A DNA stretch of 64,000 nucleotides from Pseudohaliea rubra DSM 19751 (GTDB taxonomy: Bacteria > Pseudomonadota > Gammaproteobacteria > Pseudomonadales > Halieaceae), in NCBI RefSeq assembly GCF_000764025.1, contig NZ_KN234751.1, positions 38,462 to 102,461 on the forward strand, written 5' to 3'. The notes beneath the pieces were generated by a model. That model searched no databases. It saw only the letters and a list, made by a program, of their open reading frames with translations, and was not told where the DNA came from. The position numbers and the translations under genes are program-made. Positions 6,681 through 15,020 of this stretch are shown piece by piece. Each line of letters opens with the position of its first letter. Within the stretch, counting starts at the first letter, position 1.

Positions 6681-9212
6681 TCAGAAGCGCGCGGTAAGCC
6701 TCGCGCCCCAGATCTGGCCCTCCTCGAGGTACTGGGCGTGCGAGCCCACCAGCACCGGGATGTCGAAGCTCTGCATGAATACCTCCTCGTCGAAGATATT
6801 CCGCCCATAGGCCATGAGCTCCCACCAGTCGCCGCGCAGCCCCAGGCGCAGGTTGACCTTGGTGTAGGAGTCGATAACGTCGAGCGGGTCATTGTCGCCC
6901 GCTGAATTGAACGCATCCCGGTAATTCGCTTCGCCGCTCATGAAGAATTCCATGTCGCCGATCGGGCGCACGTAATCAAAGAGGAAAGAGGCGCTGTAGT
7001 CCGAGGCATAGAGCGTCGGCTCGCCGGACAGATCGTTCTCGCTTACGCCGATGGGGCTGCCACAGAACGGGTCGGCGTCGATCTGGATTGCAGTGCACGG
7101 ACCGTCAGCGAAATCGTCATAAGTGGCATCCAGCCAGGCGAAGTTCAGGCCCAGGCGCAGCGCGTCCGTGGCCTGCCACATACTATCGACCTCAAGGCCG
7201 AGGACCTCTGAGCTCGCGGCGTTCTTTACGTTGAAGCCGAGGCCCTCGAACACGGCGGTCTGCAGATCGCTGTACTCCGTGTAGAAAAGAGCCCAGTTGA
7301 AGCGCATGGCGCCGTCAAGCAGCGTGTGTTTGCCGCCGAGCTCGTAGGCGTCCACCTCTTCGTCGTCGAACTCGAAGTCGTTGTTCGGCAGCGTGGGGTC
7401 ATAGCAGCCGGTCACATCCACAGTGAAGTCCGGATTCGGTGCGCAAGGGAAGGCACCCTGGTCGAGGCCCCCCGGTTCGCCGTCATCGGCGGCGGTGAAG
7501 CCGCCGCTCTTGAAGCCCTGGGAGAAGCTTGCGTAGAGCATGGAGTCCTGGCCGACGTCCCACTGCAGGTTGAAGGAGGGCAGGAGGGCGTCTGTCTCCC
7601 GGTCCTCGTCATAGTCGTAGGCATAGGCGTTGAAACTCGTGGCCTGAATCAGGCCGAGAAAGTAACTGTCGCTCGGCGCCCCCAGCCCGGTGTTACTGTC
7701 CGAGAGAAACTGTCTGCTGAGGACATCCTTCGTCTCTTCCGTATAGCGCACCCCTACGGTGAGGCGCAGCTTGTCAGTGAAATTGAAGGTGCCCTGACCG
7801 AAGAGAGCCCAGGATTCAGATTCGAGCTGATAGAAGCGATTGCGGGCCACCTGGTTCGGGCTGTAGGCCCCGTCGGTCTGCACAGCCAGGAGGTTCTGCG
7901 GCAGTGCTGCCGGCGGGATTGCGCCGCCGCTGAGCGCGTTCGACAGGAACTGCGGGAACAGTCCGTCGAAGTTCGTGTCGAGGGTTACCCGCCGGTCGAA
8001 GTCAAGGTCCGAGGTGTCGTAGTAGAAGCCGGCAACATAGTCGAAGAACTCGCCGCCCGGCGAAGTGATGCGAAACTCCTGGCTCCACTGCTCGAAACGC
8101 TGATCATCGTCCCGGTGGATGAACTGCAGGGGCAGCCAGTCGACGTCAGCGCCATCGACGTAGCGGTACTCGGAGTAGCCGGTTACGGAGGTGAGCGTGT
8201 GCCCCCCGACGTTCCAGTTCACTGTAAGTGCGGCGTTGTCGATGTCGTTCTCGCTGCTGTCGGGATTGATGCCGATACCGGGCCCATCTGCCCGGGACTG
8301 GCCGTAGCCGTTATCCTTGAAAATGGTGAATTCCTGCTGGGTGATGTCGCCGTAGTCGGGGAAGAACATGTCCATGATCGAGTAGGCGGTGTCGGCGAAG
8401 GCAGAGCGGTTGGGTACAAACGCATCGCGCTGCTGGGCATCCAGGAAGATCTTGCCCGTGGTGGTGGCGCCTACGCGCTCGTAGTCGGAATTACTGTATT
8501 TAAAGTTGATGTCCAGATCGTCCGTGGGCTGCCAGGCCAGCGTGAGCCGATAGGTGAGCTCGTCGATCTGGCCCTCACTGTCGCCGAGGAGGCTGTTGCG
8601 TGCGTAGCCATCGGTTTCCCGAGCCTTGAAGGCGAGGCGGGCGGCGAGCGTGTCGGTGAGGGCGCCGCTGAGGTAGCCCTCGTAGAGCTCGCCCTCGTTT
8701 GATTCAAAGGAGGCGGCGAGCTGACCGTTGAACTCCTCGCCCATATCCGGAGACGCGCTGGTGATGTTGATCGCCCCTGCCACGGTATTGCGACCGAAGA
8801 GCGTTCCCTGAGGACCGCGCAGCACTTCCACCCGCTCGACGTCCAGGAAGGCAGCGCGGTACTGGCGACCGCGGCCCATGTAGACGCCATCGATATACAT
8901 GCCCACGGACTGCTCAAAGCCCTGATTGTTGCCGGAGCCGACGCCCCGCATGTAGATATTGGTGTTTACCGGCGCATCAGCAATATGCAGGTTGGGTACG
9001 TAGTCGGCAAGGGCCGCCATGTTCGGGATGCCTGCATCCTGGATCTGCTGACCCTGGATGGCGGATACGGAGATGGGTACGTCCTGCAGGCTTTCGGCGC
9101 GCTTCTGCGCCGTAACGATGACTTCTTCGAGTTGCTGGGCGCCGGCGATGGGCGCGGCGAGGGAAACGGACAGAGCCGCTGCGAGCGGCACTTTGCGGAA
9201 AGGCGCAGCCAT
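6681..9212 (-). CDS. TonB-dependent outer-membrane receptor
   Basis: An 843-residue protein with a signal peptide ending APIAGAQ, a TonB-box-like segment EEVIVTAQKR just after it, a plug domain (residues ~45-155; VEVLRGPQGTLFGRNTVAGAIN) and a long beta-barrel ending in the aromatic C-terminus LTARF. This architecture takes up scarce large substrates (siderophores, vitamins, glycans, aromatic compounds) with energy from TonB. The plug type and absence of a signalling N-terminal domain put it among the large receptors common in marine gammaproteobacteria and sphingomonads. An amidase gene lies 139 bp upstream on the same strand. The substrate is not deducible. Confidence 0.93.
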   Translation of the reverse strand: MAAPFRKVPLAAALSVSLAAPIAGAQQLEEVIVTAQKRAESLQDVPISVSAIQGQQIQDAGIPNMAALADYVPNLHIADAPVNTNIYMRGVGSGNNQGFEQSVGMYIDGVYMGRGRQYRAAFLDVERVEVLRGPQGTLFGRNTVAGAINITSASPDMGEEFNGQLAASFESNEGELYEGYLSGALTDTLAARLAFKARETDGYARNSLLGDSEGQIDELTYRLTLAWQPTDDLDINFKYSNSDYERVGATTTGKIFLDAQQRDAFVPNRSAFADTAYSIMDMFFPDYGDITQQEFTIFKDNGYGQSRADGPGIGINPDSSENDIDNAALTVNWNVGGHTLTSVTGYSEYRYVDGADVDWLPLQFIHRDDDQRFEQWSQEFRITSPGGEFFDYVAGFYYDTSDLDFDRRVTLDTNFDGLFPQFLSNALSGGAIPPAALPQNLLAVQTDGAYSPNQVARNRFYQLESESWALFGQGTFNFTDKLRLTVGVRYTEETKDVLSRQFLSDSNTGLGAPSDSYFLGLIQATSFNAYAYDYDEDRETDALLPSFNLQWDVGQDSMLYASFSQGFKSGGFTAADDGEPGGLDQGAFPCAPNPDFTVDVTGCYDPTLPNNDFEFDDEEVDAYELGGKHTLLDGAMRFNWALFYTEYSDLQTAVFEGLGFNVKNAASSEVLGLEVDSMWQATDALRLGLNFAWLDATYDDFADGPCTAIQIDADPFCGSPIGVSENDLSGEPTLYASDYSASFLFDYVRPIGDMEFFMSGEANYRDAFNSAGDNDPLDVIDSYTKVNLRLGLRGDWWELMAYGRNIFDEEVFMQSFDIPVLVGSHAQYLEEGQIWGARLTARF

Positions 9213-9351
9213 AAATCACCCCTTTGATCTTTTATAGTTAGAAGGCAGCCCTGCAGGCGGGTAACCGGCCTGGCTTTTCTCGATAGTAATGCAGCGCCTC
9301 ATCAGGAAACAAGGCCGCGCGAGCGGGCCTGGTTCCGGGAGCGCGGGAGGC

Positions 9352-10818
9352 TCAGCCCGCGTAGCCCGGCGGCGGTACGAAGGCGCGGTGGTGCTGCTCG
9401 AGGAGTGCTGCCACAGCGAGGGCCGTGCGGTCGCCAAGGTAGGGGCCGGCGATCTGGCAGCCGACGGGGAGACCGTCGTCGGTGATGCCGAGCGGTACGG
9501 CGGTGGCCGGCAGATAGGCGTTCAGGGTCAGCCCCGCCCAGCGCAGGATCTCCGTGTAGGGTCGCGCCTGCCCGTCGACCTCCAGGGTGCGCGCCTGCAT
9601 GGGCTCGCTGTGGTCGTGGGGGAAGGCCGGGACGTGTGCGCAGGGGCACAGCAGCACATCGAAGTCTTTGAAGAAGTCCGCCCAGGCGCGGCGTGTGCGC
9701 TGTCGCCGCTCGTCTTCGCGCAGCCAATCGCGATGCGACAGGGCGATCCCGCGCAGCTGCAAGAGCGGTTCACTCATGTCCTCGGGGGCCGCGGCGGCGA
9801 CGGCTGCGGCGGCCTGTTCCCGCACCGCCGCCGGCATGTCCGCGCCGAGGATGGAGAGCATGAGCATGGTGTAGTTTTCGTGGTTCGCCTGCGCATCGAA
9901 GGCCGGCCTCGCTTCCCGGTCTACCTGCGCGCCGAGCTCCTCGAGGGTCTCGGCCGCAGCGAGTATGTGCGCCCGCACCGCTGGATGCACGGGACAGAAG
10001 GGATCATCGGCCCATACGGCCACCCGCAGTTCGCCAGGTTCCCGGAAGCGTGCCGGTGCCAGGGCCGGCGCGCCGGCGCAGGGACCGGCGATCGACGCTG
10101 CGGGCCCGAGGAGCAGCGCCAGGGCCTGCTCCAGGTCCGCGACGCTGGTGGCCAGCGGGCCGGCGACGGAGAGATCCGGTTCGCGCAGCAATCCCTCGGC
10201 GGGCGGGATGTGGCCGAGGAGGCTGATCAGGCCGTAACTCGACTTGTGACCGAACACGCCGTTGAAGTGGCTCGGCGTGCGGATAGAACCACCGATGTCG
10301 GAGCCGAGCTCCAGGGGCGTCAGCCCGGCGGCGAGGGCCGCCGCTGCGCCGCCGGAGGAGCCGCCGCAGGTGCGGTTTTTGGCCCAGGGATTGTTGGTCG
10401 TCCCGTAGACGTCGTTGTAGCTCTGCAGGTCTGCGCTCATGAACGGCACGTTGGTCTTACCGAGGAGGATCGCCCCGGCGTCGAGGTACCGCTGCACGGC
10501 TACGGCGTTTTCTGCCGCAGTCCTGCCCGCTCGCTCTGCGATACCGGCGACCGTTGGCAGATCCCCGGTTGCAAAGGCATCCTTGATGGTGAGTGGCACC
10601 CCGTGCAGGGCACCCCAGTCTTCACCGCGCGCAGCGGCGGCGTCTGCTTCCCGCGCCCGCTGCCGCGCGGCCTCCGGGTTCACCGCAATCACCGCGTTGA
10701 GCGCGCCGTTATGGGTGTCGATGCGCCCGAGAAAGAATTCCACGGCGTCCACGGCGCTGGCGCGACCAGCCTTGATGTCGCCGGCAAGGGCGAAGGCGCT
10801 TCGGTAGAGAAAGCTCAC
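9352..10818 (-). CDS. Amidase-signature family hydrolase
   Basis: A 488-residue cytoplasmic enzyme of the amidase signature family, which hydrolyses amide bonds with a Ser-cisSer-Lys triad. Visible are Lys in VPLTIKDAF, the glycine/serine stretch CGGSSGGAAAALAAG with the cis-Ser, and the nucleophile Ser in GSDIGGSIRTP. Length is normal for the family. The start is GTG preceded by an AGGAG site; a nearby ATG is out of frame. The TonB receptor gene lies downstream on the same strand, so amide-containing compounds taken up there could be substrates, but that is inference. Confidence 0.9.
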   Translation of the reverse strand: MSFLYRSAFALAGDIKAGRASAVDAVEFFLGRIDTHNGALNAVIAVNPEAARQRAREADAAAARGEDWGALHGVPLTIKDAFATGDLPTVAGIAERAGRTAAENAVAVQRYLDAGAILLGKTNVPFMSADLQSYNDVYGTTNNPWAKNRTCGGSSGGAAAALAAGLTPLELGSDIGGSIRTPSHFNGVFGHKSSYGLISLLGHIPPAEGLLREPDLSVAGPLATSVADLEQALALLLGPAASIAGPCAGAPALAPARFREPGELRVAVWADDPFCPVHPAVRAHILAAAETLEELGAQVDREARPAFDAQANHENYTMLMLSILGADMPAAVREQAAAAVAAAAPEDMSEPLLQLRGIALSHRDWLREDERRQRTRRAWADFFKDFDVLLCPCAHVPAFPHDHSEPMQARTLEVDGQARPYTEILRWAGLTLNAYLPATAVPLGITDDGLPVGCQIAGPYLGDRTALAVAALLEQHHRAFVPPPGYAG

Positions 10819-10959
10819 GGCATGCTCCTGTTGCCACTGACGGGGGCATCATAGCAGGGCGCCCGGCGCCATCGCGGCGGTGTTTGCTGTCACGGAAAAT
10901 TCACAAAAACACGGTTGCGCGTCACCTCCCTGTCACTCTCCGTCGTTAGCCTTGGTCCC

Positions 10960-11475
10960 ATGAGCGTGCTCAAAGACATCCAGGTGCTTGACCGCCGGCT
11001 CCTCCTCCTCCTCGGGCAGTCGCAGAGCTGGCTGGCGCAGAACGCCCGTCGCGTTTCGCGCACAGCCGACGGCCATCTCTATGTGATCCTGCCGCTTCTG
11101 CTGTCCATGGCAGGCGACGCCGGTGACCGGCTGCTGCTGGCCACGGCCCTGGCCTTCGCGGCGGAGCGACCGGTCTACTGGGTGCTCAAGAACTCGCTCC
11201 GGCGCAGGCGGCCGGCGCAGGCCCTGCCGGGTTTTACAAGCACGATCATCGCCTCCGACGAATTCAGCTTTCCCTCGGGGCATACCTCGGCGGCTTTTCT
11301 CTTCAGCACGCTTCTCTGCCTGCAGTTCGGGCCCCTGGCGCTGCCGGTCTACGGCTGGGCCATGGCTGTGGGCATGTCGCGCGTTTATCTCGGCGTGCAC
11401 TTCCCCACGGATACCCTGGTCGGCGCCGCACTCGGCATGAGCCTCGCCCTCGCGGTCACGGCTTCACTCACCTGA
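10960..11475 (+). CDS. PAP2-family membrane phosphatase
   Basis: A 171-residue membrane protein of the type 2 phosphatidic acid phosphatase superfamily. The three active-site motifs are present: KNSLRRRRPAQ, FPSGHTSA with the catalytic His, and SRVYLGVHFPTD. Several hydrophobic segments agree with a small integral membrane enzyme that dephosphorylates lipid phosphates, such as phosphatidate or undecaprenyl diphosphate, at the periplasmic face. I place the start at the ATG; a TTG 45 bp upstream would also be in frame. The glycosyltransferase-like gene follows after 18 bp and is probably co-transcribed. Confidence 0.88.
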   Translation: MSVLKDIQVLDRRLLLLLGQSQSWLAQNARRVSRTADGHLYVILPLLLSMAGDAGDRLLLATALAFAAERPVYWVLKNSLRRRRPAQALPGFTSTIIASDEFSFPSGHTSAAFLFSTLLCLQFGPLALPVYGWAMAVGMSRVYLGVHFPTDTLVGAALGMSLALAVTASLT

Positions 11476-11493
11476 GCGGCGAGGAGCAGCGGC

Positions 11494-12585
11494 GTGCGCA
11501 TTCTTTACGGCGTCCAGGGTACGGGAAATGGCCACCTGAGCCGGGCCCGTGCCATGGCGAGAGCCTTTGCCGGGCGCGGTGTCACGGTCGATTATCTGTT
11601 CAGCGGCAGGCCCCGGGCAGGGTTTTTCGCCATGGGCTGTTTTGGCGACTTCCAGTGGCGCCGCGGGCTGACCTTCGTCAGCGAGGCGGGCCGCGTGAGC
11701 TACCTGAAGACAGTCCTCGGCAATGACTACCCCGCCTTCCTCCGGGATGTACGCGCGCTCGACGTTGCCCCCTACGACATCATTCTCAGCGACTTCGAGC
11801 CGGTGACCGCCTGGGCCGGGTGGCTTCGACGCAAGGTGGTGGTGAGCCTCGGGCACCAGCCGGCTTTCGACTACCGGGTTCCCATGGACCGGCGAGATCT
11901 GCGGGCGCTTGCGGTGATGCGTCTCTTCGCGCCGGGGACTGTGCGCATCGGCATGCACTGGGCACCCTTCGGGGCGCCGCTTTTGCCGCCGCTCGTTGAT
12001 CTGGATCCGGCGCCGCCCCGGCGACGACGGGGCAAGATTCTCGTCTATCTGCCTTTCGAGGATCCTGGGGCGGTCAGTGCTCTGCTGCGGCCCTTTCTTG
12101 CCCACGAGTTCTTCGTCTATGCCCCGGGCTCGGAATACCGGGACGAGGGCAATCTGCACCTGCGGCCCACTTCCCTCGAAGGCTTCCGCCGCGACCTGGC
12201 CGACTGCGATGGCGTCATCGGCAACGCGGGTTTTGAGCTGGCCAGCGAGTGCCTCGCCCTCGGTAAACGTCTCCTTGTGAAGCCCCAGGGACGGCAGATG
12301 GAGCAGGCGTCGAATGCGCTGGCGCTGCATCAGCTTGGTTACGGGGCGTGCATGGAGCGGTTGGACGCGCGCCGTATCGGCGACTGGCTGGACAGCGGCA
12401 GCCCGCCACCGCGGCTGCATTTCCCTGATGTGGCCGGCGCGCTGGTGGACTGGCTCCTCGCCGGCGATTACCGGGGGCACGCGCTCTCGGCTCTCAGCGA
12501 CCGGCTCTGGAACGGTGTGCGCCTGGAGCGGGTCGCCGAAAGCGTGAGCCCGGCCCCCGCACAGTCTCTGGCGCTGACGGCCTAG
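11494..12585 (+). CDS. MJ1255/VC2487-type glycosyltransferase-like protein
   Basis: A 363-residue GT-B-fold-like protein starting RILYGVQGTGNGHLSRARA, the N-terminal nucleotide-sugar glycosyltransferase motif of the MJ1255/VC2487 family. A C-terminal donor-site-like block reads GNAGFELASECLALGKRLL, then QMEQASNALAL. It starts with GTG after a GAGGAG site. The short spacing to the PAP2 phosphatase suggests a shared role in a lipid- or wall-linked glycan. The acceptor and sugar are unknown. Confidence 0.82.
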   Translation: MRILYGVQGTGNGHLSRARAMARAFAGRGVTVDYLFSGRPRAGFFAMGCFGDFQWRRGLTFVSEAGRVSYLKTVLGNDYPAFLRDVRALDVAPYDIILSDFEPVTAWAGWLRRKVVVSLGHQPAFDYRVPMDRRDLRALAVMRLFAPGTVRIGMHWAPFGAPLLPPLVDLDPAPPRRRRGKILVYLPFEDPGAVSALLRPFLAHEFFVYAPGSEYRDEGNLHLRPTSLEGFRRDLADCDGVIGNAGFELASECLALGKRLLVKPQGRQMEQASNALALHQLGYGACMERLDARRIGDWLDSGSPPPRLHFPDVAGALVDWLLAGDYRGHALSALSDRLWNGVRLERVAESVSPAPAQSLALTA

Positions 12586-12674
12586 CCGCTCTACGCAGGG
12601 TTCCTGCATCGGCCCATGCGCAGGCCGGCACAGTTTATCCGGACCCCGTCGATCCAGGGCCGCAGCGCTGGGCT

Positions 12675-14651
12675 TCAGCGCATGGTGTGCAGAAACTGCA
12701 GGTGATTCTCGTACTGGCCGAGCACGTCGTGGGTAATCTGTGCGCGGGTCCAGCCCATAATGCAGTAGTCCTGGCCGCCCTCGGCAAGGTGGACCTCTGC
12801 GCGGTAGAATTTGTCCTCGTCGCCCAGTTCTTCAAGGGCCTTGCCGGCGATGACGTCGCCCGGTAACGCATGGGCGCGGCAGCGAACCTCGTAGACGAAA
12901 TCCGTCTCCTCTCCGTGGTAGGCCTCCAGACGCACGGCACCGCGGCTGCCGATATCGTTGAACACCCGGGCCTCGATGTCGTGGCCCGCCAGCTCCCCGG
13001 CGAACTCGCGCAGCGCCGGCAGTACGTTCTCGCGCATGAAGCTGTGCACAGTGCGGTCACCGGGGTAGTTGAGCAGGTTGTCGAGGCGCGTGCGCCAGTC
13101 GCCAGGGTTGGCCAGCAGTGGCGAAACGCTCTGGGTATCGCGCTTGGTGACATCCAGGTGCAGAGCGCGGCCGAAGCCCCAGATCGCACCGAGGAGGGCC
13201 ACGGAGAAGGGCAGGGCGCTGGCGATGGCCGCTGTCTGCAGCGAGGCCAGGCCGCCGGCCAGGAGCAGCACGGTGGCGATCAGGCCAATGATGACGGTCC
13301 AGAAGATGCGCTGGGGCCAGGGAGTATCGTCGCGGCCCTTGGCGGCGAGCATGTTCAGCACCATGGCGCCGGAGTCGGCGGAGGTGACGAAGAACACGAC
13401 CACCATGAGCAGGGAAATGGTCGATAGCACCGTTGGCATGGGTAGGTACTCGAGAAAACGGAACAGCGCGATTGCATTGTTCTCCTGCACCGCATCCGCC
13501 AGCGCCGTCTGGCCGCCGTGGAGGATCAGCTCGATGGCGCTGTTGCCGAAAATCCCCATCCACAGCAGGGTGAAGCCACAGGGCACGAGCATGGCGCCGA
13601 GAATGAATTCCCGGATGGTCCGCCCGCGGGAGATGCGCGCAATGAACAGACCGACAAAGGGGGACCACGACAGCCACCAGCCCCAGTAGAAGATTGTCCA
13701 GCCGCCGAGCCAGTCCGTGGGGTCGTAGGCATACAGGTTGAAGGTATAGCTGACGAGGTCACTGACGTAGCTGCCGAGGTTCTCGATGGTGCCCTGGAGT
13801 ACGACGACCGTCGGCCCCGCCAGAAGCACCCCGATCAGGAGGAGGATGGCAAGCACGATGTTGATCTCGGAAAGGCGCTTGATACCCGCGTCCAGGCCGA
13901 GGACCACCGATATGGTCGCCAGCAGCATTGTGCCGACGATCAGAGCGACCTGTATGCCCGGGGAGATCGGTAGGCCGACCAGATAGTTCAGGCCGCTGTT
14001 GATCTGCAGCACGCCCAGGCCGAGGCTGGTGGCGACGCCGCAAGTGGTGCAGACGATGGCAAAGATATCGACGATGGCGCCCGGCGTACCGTAGATGCGC
14101 TCGCCGATGAGCGGGTAAAACGCCGAGCGCAGCGTCAGCGGCAGGCTGTGGCGGTAGGCGAAGTAGGCCAGCACGAGGGCGACGATGGCGTAGATGGACC
14201 AGGCGTGCACGCCCCAGTGGAAAAAGGTGAGTTTCATGGCCTGAGCGGCGGCATCGCTACCGCCCCCTTCGCCGTGGGGGGGCTGCAGATAGTGCATCAC
14301 CGGCTCCGCCACACCGTAGAACATGAGACCGATACCCATCCCGGCGGCGAACAGCATGGCAAACCAGGAGCTGTAGCTGTAGGCGGGTTCCGAATGGTCC
14401 GGGCCCAGCTTGATGTCGCCGTAGCGGGACAGGCCGAAAACGATTACGGCGACCAGGATGATGGCGACCACCAGCACGTAGTACCAGCTGCCGTAGTGGA
14501 CAATCGCATCCTGCATGGTCTGGAAGACGGCGTTACTGGCGTTCGGCGCAAAGCCTGCGATAAGCACCAGCAGCACGAGGATTGCGGTTGCGGGCCAGAA
14601 GACGCTGTGATCGACGACCAGCCATGGCTTCCGTTCGGGCGCTTGCTGCAT
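12675..14651 (-). CDS. betT: BCCT-family transporter, BetT-like (choline/betaine)
   Basis: A 658-residue inner-membrane carrier with twelve hydrophobic segments. The BCCT signature is clear: WTIFYWGWWLSWSPFVGLF followed by IARISRGRTIREF. MGIGLMFYGVAEP is the conserved glycine-rich stretch of the family. A soluble C-terminal extension of about 130 residues follows the last helix, as in osmoregulated BetT proteins of choline uptake. No betA/betB/betI genes are adjacent, so choline specificity is inferred from similarity only. It is convergent with the glycosyltransferase-like gene. Confidence 0.88.
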   Translation of the reverse strand: MQQAPERKPWLVVDHSVFWPATAILVLLVLIAGFAPNASNAVFQTMQDAIVHYGSWYYVLVVAIILVAVIVFGLSRYGDIKLGPDHSEPAYSYSSWFAMLFAAGMGIGLMFYGVAEPVMHYLQPPHGEGGGSDAAAQAMKLTFFHWGVHAWSIYAIVALVLAYFAYRHSLPLTLRSAFYPLIGERIYGTPGAIVDIFAIVCTTCGVATSLGLGVLQINSGLNYLVGLPISPGIQVALIVGTMLLATISVVLGLDAGIKRLSEINIVLAILLLIGVLLAGPTVVVLQGTIENLGSYVSDLVSYTFNLYAYDPTDWLGGWTIFYWGWWLSWSPFVGLFIARISRGRTIREFILGAMLVPCGFTLLWMGIFGNSAIELILHGGQTALADAVQENNAIALFRFLEYLPMPTVLSTISLLMVVVFFVTSADSGAMVLNMLAAKGRDDTPWPQRIFWTVIIGLIATVLLLAGGLASLQTAAIASALPFSVALLGAIWGFGRALHLDVTKRDTQSVSPLLANPGDWRTRLDNLLNYPGDRTVHSFMRENVLPALREFAGELAGHDIEARVFNDIGSRGAVRLEAYHGEETDFVYEVRCRAHALPGDVIAGKALEELGDEDKFYRAEVHLAEGGQDYCIMGWTRAQITHDVLGQYENHLQFLHTMR

Positions 14652-15020
14652 GGGTCTCTCCCTTGTGATGCCCTGCTCCGATTACTTTGCTTTCTCAGCA
14701 AACAGGGGCTCCCGAGGGCGTCTTCTGGCATCGCCCCGGTGTAAATCCCGGCGCAGTATAACGCAGCCGAAAGTAAAAGCTTTGGCCAATAATGATTGTG
14801 GTTTTATCAAAAATCGCATATTGCGTTCTAATTCTGTCAAAACGCTTATTTTTGTTGATATTTACTTCGATTGCTCATCGCTGTGGTATTGGCAAAATGC
14901 TTTGGCCTATAATTGTCGCTGACCAAAAGTAATATCCGTCAACAATAAGCCGGCGGCACGCCAGTTCAGAACGGCCGCAGCGGGTACTCGTACGTTTTCA
15001 TCCTATCGGAGGGACAACCC
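14652..15020. promoter_or_regulatory. AT-rich divergent control region between betT-like and TonB receptor genes
   Basis: This stretch contains no gene. About 14760-14940 is the most AT-rich stretch seen in the window. It has a direct repeat of GCTTTGGCC followed by an AT-rich tail (14779 onward and 14899 onward, 120 bp apart), and the second copy merges with a TATAAT (14908-14913) that could be the -10 of the receptor promoter. ACCAAAAG just after it forms a loose inverted repeat with CTTTGG. A GGAGGG ribosome-binding site precedes the receptor ATG. Confidence 0.5.
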
